Shown here: positions 41,501-50,500 of the stretch, in pieces
Position numbering within the stretch: position 1 is the first letter of the stretch
Layout of the letters: each line of letters opens with the position of its first letter
Assembly (NCBI GenBank): GCA_009760855.2
Contig: WPIO01000002.1
Location: forward strand, 11,758,001 to 11,822,000
Source: Cristatella mucedo
Lineage: Eukaryota > Bryozoa > Phylactolaemata > Cristatellidae
DNA length: 64,000 nt
Direction of reading: 5' to 3'
Notes under the pieces: generated by a model
What the model was told of the DNA's origin: nothing
Database searches by the model: none
The model's input: only the letters and a program-made list of their open reading frames with translations
Made by a program: the position numbers and the translations under genes

Positions 41501-44500
41501 CACCTGATTGCACATTCTGGTAGATCAGTGAGCAGTGAGTTACAGATGTCGACACAGGACGTCACAATTGCACGGACCAAAATAGGTCTAGTATCTATGT
41601 CTATGGAAGACCGAATTTTAGCACAATTATGTAGCAAAAATTATGCTGACTAATGCTCATCCTTATGAATTTAAACCAGTTTTGGTGCTTTCAAAATAAA
41701 TTCATGAATGGTAAGAGGAAGTCATAATTTTAGAAATATATGCATCTCTCGTATTTGGCTTACAACTAGGTACGGAAAAAGGTAATATGTTTTGGAAGCT
41801 ACTGAAGAAAATTATGCGTCCATTTTATAAATTTAATTTGTTCTATTGGCAAACTATTCTAATACAATCCTGCAGTACAAATTGAGGTGCGGCAAGTGTT
41901 TCGACCGTTTGTTCTTCTTCCGGAATAAGGATGCTTTGAAGCACGTGGTTTTGCATGAGAAAGCATAGGTCAGGTCTGAGTTAAAGTAAAGCACTAATTT
42001 GATTACATAGTACAAAAAAACACAAACTACATGATTTATGAAAGAATTATGGATCTTTCGTAAACAGTGACTGTTGTCTTGGCTTATCATTAAGAACGGT
42101 CGACCGCAATTATATATAGAAGTATTATGACGACTTTGCTAAATATAATGAGGAAGTTAAATGTGGACTTTGCAGCTACTGCTTTTAGGGATTAGAGACT
42201 TGGCTCCTCAGTTTTTGTGTTTTCTTACAGACAGCGTGGCTAGATTTGTATCTCAATCCGATGAAAATCAATTTGTCTCATTCATTTTTGAATCATATCA
42301 GTGCCAAAAAACAGTAAGTTTAATATTGCTTGTTGTAAGATAAGACTTGCCCGTTTTGGGAAAACCTCCAACAAGATTTGCAAAGCTGATCCTTTTTGAG
42401 AGACAAATTCTTGGAAAATAAGACACGTCTTAAGTTTTGGTGCTATGCTGGAGCTGTAATAAAATATTGAAAGCAGCCTAGAAGGAAATTTTGTTCTTTG
42501 ACGGTGACACAGATTATTATTACTATTATTATTATTAGCGATTGCGATTAAGCTCAATGCAAATCTGGCTTCCGTAGCTGTTATGTAAGCTGCATTTGGT
42601 TTTTATTCATTAAAGGTTTGCAATGGTCCTTAGAAGCATGCATGCTTTTCATTATTATTTCTTTTTAGCGAAAATAATTGCGTTCCCGTGGAATTTTGTG
42701 AGCTTTTTTGTAAGGCACTGTAGCAGTTGAGGATTTATTGTGAATTTCGGCCGCCAACAACGTGCCTATGCCTGTCTGAATATAGAATGTCTACTTGAAC
42801 TCTTTCATAATCGTGGTAATTGTGGTAAACAATACCTAATGCGGGTATCTTTATTGCTAATTACAATCTATGCTATTAATTTGTATTGGGCTTATAGGGC
42901 TTTACGATGAAGTGAAATGTTTCTACTGCGATGGTACTAAGATGGATTGGGAGCAGCATAGTGATGCCTGGATTGAACATGCCAGGCGCTTTCCTACTTG
43001 CCAGTACGTCATTCAAGTGAAAGGTTCTGAATTTGTTACCCAGCACAACGTAAGACTTTACGTACTCGTATGGTTTTTAAAAACGAGGAGCACTGCATGA
43101 TCTTCCTGTGAAGCACATGCTACCCTGCAGCTAGCAAACCGCATCGCAAGGTTTTTCCGTACATATTTTCTGGCAGCAACTGCAGCAAACAGAAAGCACA
43201 CATCTTCAACAGCCTGCTTGGCTCATGCATGCACAACGGGAAAAACAACTAATAGATGTTGAATAGCCAGGTAGTTAATGGCTGTTCTCATCGAGTAATG
43301 TAATGTATCTCCGTCTGTGACTCAACAAAGCCATAAAGACTAAGTGGGTGTTATGCAGGAGAGTTTTGTATTGCACACTGACAGCCTTGGCGGCTTTCGG
43401 TAAGCATTCGGTAGTTAACAGACTTCATCTCACGAAATAAAGAGAAAGTGAGCAGCATAGAAGAGTCAGAAGAGCAGTTGGGGTAGCGAGTAGCATGAAA
43501 GTAGCCGCTCAGGACCGCTGAAAAGGATGAGCCATAGTCGGCAGCAGGAGAGTAGTTGTCGTTGCTTAAGGATCGTGGAAGCGAGTTCCATAGTCTATGT
43601 CACAACAACGCTTCGGCTCGCCACCGAATTCAGAGTTAGATTGGCGTCATCTAAATGGAAATCTAAGCATGCTTAGGGTTAGATGCTGAATGAGAAAGCA
43701 GCAGCAGTGCAAAATAACTATTTATTATCGCCGAGCTAGGCGAAGCTCGCACGCCAAGCATCGGGGCCGCGTTTTGAATTTATGTCATCAAGCTTTACTC
43801 AGTCTGTCAGCCTTAGTTGCAATTCGGAGGATGGCCTTGCCAGTTGTCGTAGCCTGAGCCACTACATCGGCACCAGCAGGTGGCAATAGGTCACGCAGGC
43901 TACTGACAGCTAATCTCTAAAACAACTGCCTGAGCTGCCGCCTTCTCCTGAGGACTCGGGCAGAGACGAGCACAAACGGCTGCAGAAGTGGTGAAAACTC
44001 GGTCGCAACTGGCCAACTGACCGGTGGAGTAACGTCCTTCTTTTGCTACGGCATTGCACCGCGCATCACGCTCACTCACGCCTGGCCGGCAGGCCGGCAG
44101 CGTAATGAATGAAGGTCTAGCTAGCCTCTGAGCGTCTGAGCAGCTCCGCTCGACCTTACATCTATGGCAACACCGCATGTCTATGCAAAGCGACTTGTAG
44201 ATTGAGGTGCTAAATCGTGGGCTGTCGTTCTGCCGATCAAGCGCGCGTCGTTACATTCTCTGCTCAGAAACTGAAGCTTCACGTCCTTAGCATTATTTAA
44301 AGCCGTAGTGCCGGCGCCCACTTTGATCTCTTGCTCGGACGCCAGCTCGTGCCCTCCTGTTACCGTACATAACCGTATCATGCCAAGCCAGAGTCTGCGG
44401 TAGCATGGCTGTCGCCCGTCTAATGCCCCAGACGAAAGTTAAGGTGAAGGTAAAAAGCTAACCGCTCGGCGAATGTGATGCATGAGGTATGAAGACTTTC

Positions 44501-47500
44501 AATAAGGTAGGCAGCATATAAGTGACGGTGAAGAAATTTTGAAAATAAGTGTTCGAATGGATCTAAGTAAATAGAACTCATAGGCGGGCAAGAACTTTGA
44601 ACGTAACTTCCGTATGAAGGTTGAGATTACCAGCAAAGTGACGACGATTGTGAGTTCAATTCGAAACTAAGACTTCGCCAGCTTTGCAGCATTCTGGTCA
44701 TTCTTGGGAGAAGAATTGAGCAAGAAGTTTGAGGTTAAAGGTTTACCCAAACATTTATGTTGGCTGCCCGCCAGGCGAATGCTAAGTTTGGGCCTTCGAT
44801 GAAGCGAAACTCCGTTTCAAGCCACGTTCACGACGAGAAGTTGACATTGAAACTTAGCATGCCTACTTTTCCGCCTCAATATATATATATATAGTGGTTG
44901 CTTGAATTTTCAATAACTCAAGTAAAGGTTTACCATTGTGGCTGCACGCGCTGGAAAACGTTAACCATTAATCGAGAGAGAACAGACTTTAGTTGCGTCG
45001 ATTTCGCAGAATTAAATCTGGCGAGAGAGGCAAGGATATTGCAGCCATTCAGCATCCTTTGGCGGCCATACCGTATCGTTGAACACATCCGCCAGTGAAT
45101 GCAAGCACATTTCAGGATGAAAATGAAATCCAATGATAATAATAATTACAATGATGATAATAAAAATAATGATGAAATACTTTTTAGACCCCCAAACAAG
45201 GTAAATCTCTTTCTAAAAACCTTACGTTAGCGCGATATTAAGACTGCATATCACGCTAATGATTAAATTTACGACTTCATCATGCATTAATATGCAAAAG
45301 ACTATTCACACGGTCGGAGCAAAAATTCTGTGAGGAAGAAGTAGGCTTTTTACCTTCTCTTGAGGGGATGTCGTGACTTCAGTTGGTACGGAACTCCTGG
45401 ATGTGGGAGAATGTGAACTGACTGCAGGGTTTCCAAAGAATTCTGTGCATTTTAGAGGCGAATGAAGATTTTTAAAGAAATTGAGTTAATCGAGCGTGTG
45501 ATACTATGTGAAGCCTGGGTAAGCAGGATTTCTTTTTTTTTCAAGATACATATAAGTTAGTTTTATCGATTATACGTAGGCTGGAGCAAGAGAATAAAGG
45601 AAACGATTTAAAATTACCTGCCTTGTGTTAATACCAATACGAAAAATTGCTTCACATGGACAATTGCACGCGAACTAGCTGATGGAACAAGTCAAGGTTT
45701 TCAACCAGCAGAGGTAGCGGCGGCATTGGTTCTTGACTTTCTTTGCTGCATTCCGTACGTTTATCTAGCTAGCGCCTACACCTAAGCCAAAACCCAGCTA
45801 CCTTGTCCTGCTCTGCGTATATCTACGAAAGTACTACACTCTCTCACCTCCTCATCCAATCAAATGCTTATCACTTCTGTCGATCCTAGTTTGGTACACA
45901 GATAAATAAGTTACTATACCGTCTTTTTTACGAGTATGAGTCGCACCCAAGTATAGGTCGCCTCCTAAATTACATTTTTTTGGAAAAATATTATTACTGA
46001 ATATGTAGCTCATTCTGTATGAATATAAGTTTACTTTAATTATCATAGTTGGAAATAAACTCGTCATCAGTATCACTGACAACATCTTCACAATCTTTTG
46101 CAACATTTTCAATGTCTGAGTCATCACTTTCCTCACATACATTTTTTATTAATTTCTTTAATCTTTACATTATTTACTTACAGTTTAAAGGGCCGCTTGT
46201 TTACTTTGTAGTTGGAAAAGTGGGAATTTGACTCGTAAAAATGTTATCCTTATTTCCGTCATGTCAATAAGGCAAGTGGTCAATTTAAAATGTGCGTTTA
46301 AGTATGGTCAAAATGGTAGAATATTTTCATCCCCGATAAATGAAAAACGAAGTTTGAGCAGGTATGACACTTCATCAGCACTTTATTCCATAAAACATGA
46401 AATTGGTGAATCCGTAAGTCTCCTCTGCCTAGATTACAATCCGTTAATTTCTTATTAAAAGACTAATCTGCGCCTATTGTGGATGTGTAAGACCTGCTAA
46501 TAACAAATTAAACCTCCCATTCTGTGCTTATAATGCTTCTGTTTTATACGTATTCCATAAAAACTACACTATCGCCTCGTCACATACGAAAATTGAGACC
46601 CATTGCATGGCAACAGCCCAGAAAAATGCGACTGAATATAAAATTGTAAATTAATGCGACAATTGTTTATTCTTTGTGCACGAAAGCAATCTAGGCATGG
46701 CTGGTCAGGTTGCGTGACACTAAAATAACCATTAGCGACCGTGCGCCATCATTATGATTACTTTAAGACTTAGCTTTTCAGAGGTTTCAGCACTTCCAAG
46801 ATGAAATTCGCTACTTTGATTTTGTTTGTTCATGAAAACCATGTGCTCTCTGGCATATAATTGACCTTATGGTAGTGTTTATTAAATATAAATGTAGTAA
46901 ATATACACAGTATGATAAATACATATGATTTAAAACGTAGAAGAAGAAGAGGTGAAAAAAATGACGTGCATAGAAGTCAAATCATGCCGGCAAATATTAT
47001 TTTAGCAAAAAATAATTAGATCAGCAAAGAAAAGTTACTGATAGTAATTATAGAGGTTATTGCACTATGGAAGATAGTCAATTTATATTTAAAACTATGC
47101 TTCCCTAGCTGAAGTTTAAGCGTGGGCTAAGTCTTATATAAAAAATTTGTCCAAGTGCACACGCAGGTCCTGCATTTCAATATGGACCCACCCATGGGCT
47201 ACCGTAGAAGGACCATTCAGGTGAATTCGAATCGGCTAAATGTATCGTTAGTCGCATTGGCTCAGTCTAATTGTAAATCTATTTTATCTTAAAATACACG
47301 CATGTTCTGCACTTCAAAAGAGAGCAGGCCAATGAGACACCCGTGAGAAACTATTCAGGCTGGCTAGCGGGTTTAATTTCTTGTTAGTCTTGGCTCCAAT
47401 AGGCTATGATTCTGGCAGCGTAAGGCGCTGGGTTCAGTCTGCGTTTGCTTCTTCACACCTTCACTAACAGAGACATCTGTAGATGATTTTCGCAGCACCC

Positions 47501-50500
47501 CACCCAGATAGCAAAATTCGTGGTGAAATAAATAAAACGCGATATCAACCTAAAAAACTGTTACATTAAATACGCGATTAATACCTACAATGAAGGTTAA
47601 GCTAGTATCAAATTTCCAAGTTTCTCGCTTGAAAATCTAATCCAGTACCAGAGTGGATGTAGTTTTCTGGACGCTCCGAGTCGCTTGTCAATTATTAATG
47701 CCATTGTGCAAAATATTTAGACAGCCCATTCTGGAAATATCAGAAGTGCCGAGAAAAAGGCCTTTGCTGTTGACCAGCGAGAAATACGTGCAAGAATTGA
47801 TTCACCAAAGGTTCGAATTCTGCTGCAAATGGACTATCCCTTGGATCTAATCCGCGAGGCTCTGCAAAAACGCTTGGCAGCGGTTGGCAGAGATCACGAA
47901 ACTGTCGAAGATATACTCGCAGACGTTTTCGCTGTTCACGATGAAAAGCAAACCTCTACTCAAAGAAACTCGGGTAAATAGTAAATATCACTGCACTGCT
48001 TCAAGTTATTATTACCGTTGGATCTTGATGATAGTCAGACTAACTTAGAAATCTGCTCGGTACTTGCTGTTTTTTTTTTTATTAAGTAGCGGATCATATC
48101 AAGCCATTCCTGTATCTTAGCATGGCTTGTGAGAGCCGTGTGTTCTAGTCTCATTTTGAGGCAGCAGAGCATCTTGACTCCAGACACAGCTGCAAGCAAA
48201 ATGGTCCTCCTTGGAATAACCAGATAATTGCAGACCTAATCGAAGGCAAGGTATAGGATGCCAGACTCATTGCGTTCGATTTTTTTTTATTAAACGCTCG
48301 TCCGACTTTTTGCTGCCTACACAAAGTCTTTAGTGTGCAGCACATTATATCAATGCTTTTGAAAAAATGTAAAATCCCTCTAGTCAGAGACCAGTGGGTA
48401 CTTATGCAATGCTACTAATATGGGATATTGCGTTGAGTATGTCTTACTAGCTAATCCTTCATTTTCTTGTCGTAAGCAGTGTTCACTCAATCTGAATATT
48501 AAAATTAAAAACTCACTGCCAATAATTAGTGTTAGATTAAAGTTTTGTATTGCTAAACCCTATTAATTTAACCTCTTTATAAGATACTTTTGCATGGAAC
48601 TTTGCTAGAGACGACTGGTCAGGCCAGAGCTTAAGGAACTAATGTAGATCGTAGCTTTGATTTTAAGTGTTAAATCGGACCTTCTGTCACCGTAAATGTC
48701 TAGAAAATATTGCTGCTGCTATTTGACTTATGTTAAGTTTAATTCGGCTAGCTTTATGGTGGGTTTTTAGTTTCAGCTTCCGCAAGAATTAACGAAGCCC
48801 AGCCTGTTGTTATCAACGAGCCAATTGGCCCAGCTGTCCCAGACGCTCTATCATCTGACTCTAAAAGACAGCGAGACAGTGTTAGGGATACAATGGCTCG
48901 TGGAATTTTCGGTGAGCAAGCAGCCTCTTCCATTCTCCCAAGTGTCATCATGGTACCCAGCGGAAGAAAAATTTCACCAAAAGGTATTTAAATTTATGTG
49001 ATATAATTTTTAAATTATACCTTGAGGGTTACCTCCTGCACCAGGACAGCCCAGTTTCAGTGATCAATTTAATAATACTAACATTTCCAAGTTTCACACG
49101 ATGCTTTCTAATAATGCCCTTAATCGCTCGAAGCTGGTGTAAAAGCTGGAAGCTCGTCTGGTCTGTCGACTACTGCAGATGTCACAACACTTTCTTTGAG
49201 TTTCACAAACTTACCTTCAAGCATCGATTCAACTTTAAGATCGTCTATCTGGCCAGAAGTTAGATGTTCTCGCTTCCGCCAGCTTACCTATGGTGGCCTA
49301 GCTCCGACAGTGTTCTCTTGCACCATCAGCTCCTTGGTATCACATCTCCTAGCAATTCCTCTAAATTGCCGTCTGATTTTGATCTGGCTATCAGTCCAAA
49401 TGCACTGAAAATCTCAAACTCACCTACAAATCCTGTAACCACCCACACTATCTTAGCTTCGCAACAATCTCAGCTAGAGATGGATCTGTTCCGCCACGCT
49501 TTTCCTGCGCCACAGCGAAGCTGTCTTTTTACTTGGGTGCTTGGCATGCTTGCCAATCCCAGTACTGTTTCGCTCGTTGCGAGTTGTAAAGCACCAGGGT
49601 GAACTTTCGTTTCATTTGGAAGCTTTAAATACGATGTGGTCAATGTATTACTTGAAATTCCGGGAGTATGGGTTGGCGGCGTTTATGGCCTCGTCATTCC
49701 TGCTGTGGCCAGTGCATGGCCCAGCGACGTTTGTGGCCCCGCAGCGGGCTCGTGGACCATTTCGGTTTATGAGAGGGTGGTTCGCGGCCTGCACAGGCAG
49801 GGCAGTTCGAACGCCGGTGGATGGAAGGACGCCTGTGCTCGGGAGCGTTGGAAACGCCCTCGAGAATATACGTCTCTCTAAACTCGCTTCGATGTTCTGC
49901 ATGCCATCGCGTACGTGTTGTTGAAAGAGCATTTAACTACATGCGAAATATTGCTAGCAGCAACAATTGTTTATGCTGCGCTACTATATTTACCATTTCC
50001 TTTTTGTTGCTACTGCTCGTATAGTTACGGGCTGGGTTAGCTGCGTTAGGAGAGGAGCGCACTTGCGAGCAGCGACACCTGGTGATGTCGCACTTGACGA
50101 GCCTCCAGTGACTGAAATTCAAGGGGCTTAGCTTATGCACTAAAGCAGCATCCATGATACTAATAATAACCATGAGCCTTTTTACAGCGCCACGAGATAA
50201 CTAATTCCCTATCCACGTGCTTCACATCTCGATAAGCGATTCGAGTTTAGAAGCCAGCCGGCTAGACAATTACTCTTTTTAGCTAGTACAACACCGACTA
50301 TCCATATACACTGCGAACTTTTTGTCGGGGGCATTGGGAAGTTCACTACGGTAGCCAGCGTTGTGTCTGTTTATTTTGATATCGATTAAACACATTTTCA
50401 AAATGTAAACTCGGCCGCTTGATACAGCAGCAAGATTGTGACTAACTTTCATTATAATATTAGCGGCTCTTAAATTAAAAGGGCGCGGTGTAAAGATTAT

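Noticed and set aside
42510-42560. Short (ATT)n tract in intron 4 as a further LINE family A tail
   Set aside because: The hairpin that precedes the tail in true copies is absent, so it is kept as simple repeat only.
49636-49881. GC-rich open frame as a missing IAP exon (for example a CARD)
   Set aside because: The splice phases of exons 7 and 8 already join correctly, and the translation does not resemble a death-fold domain.
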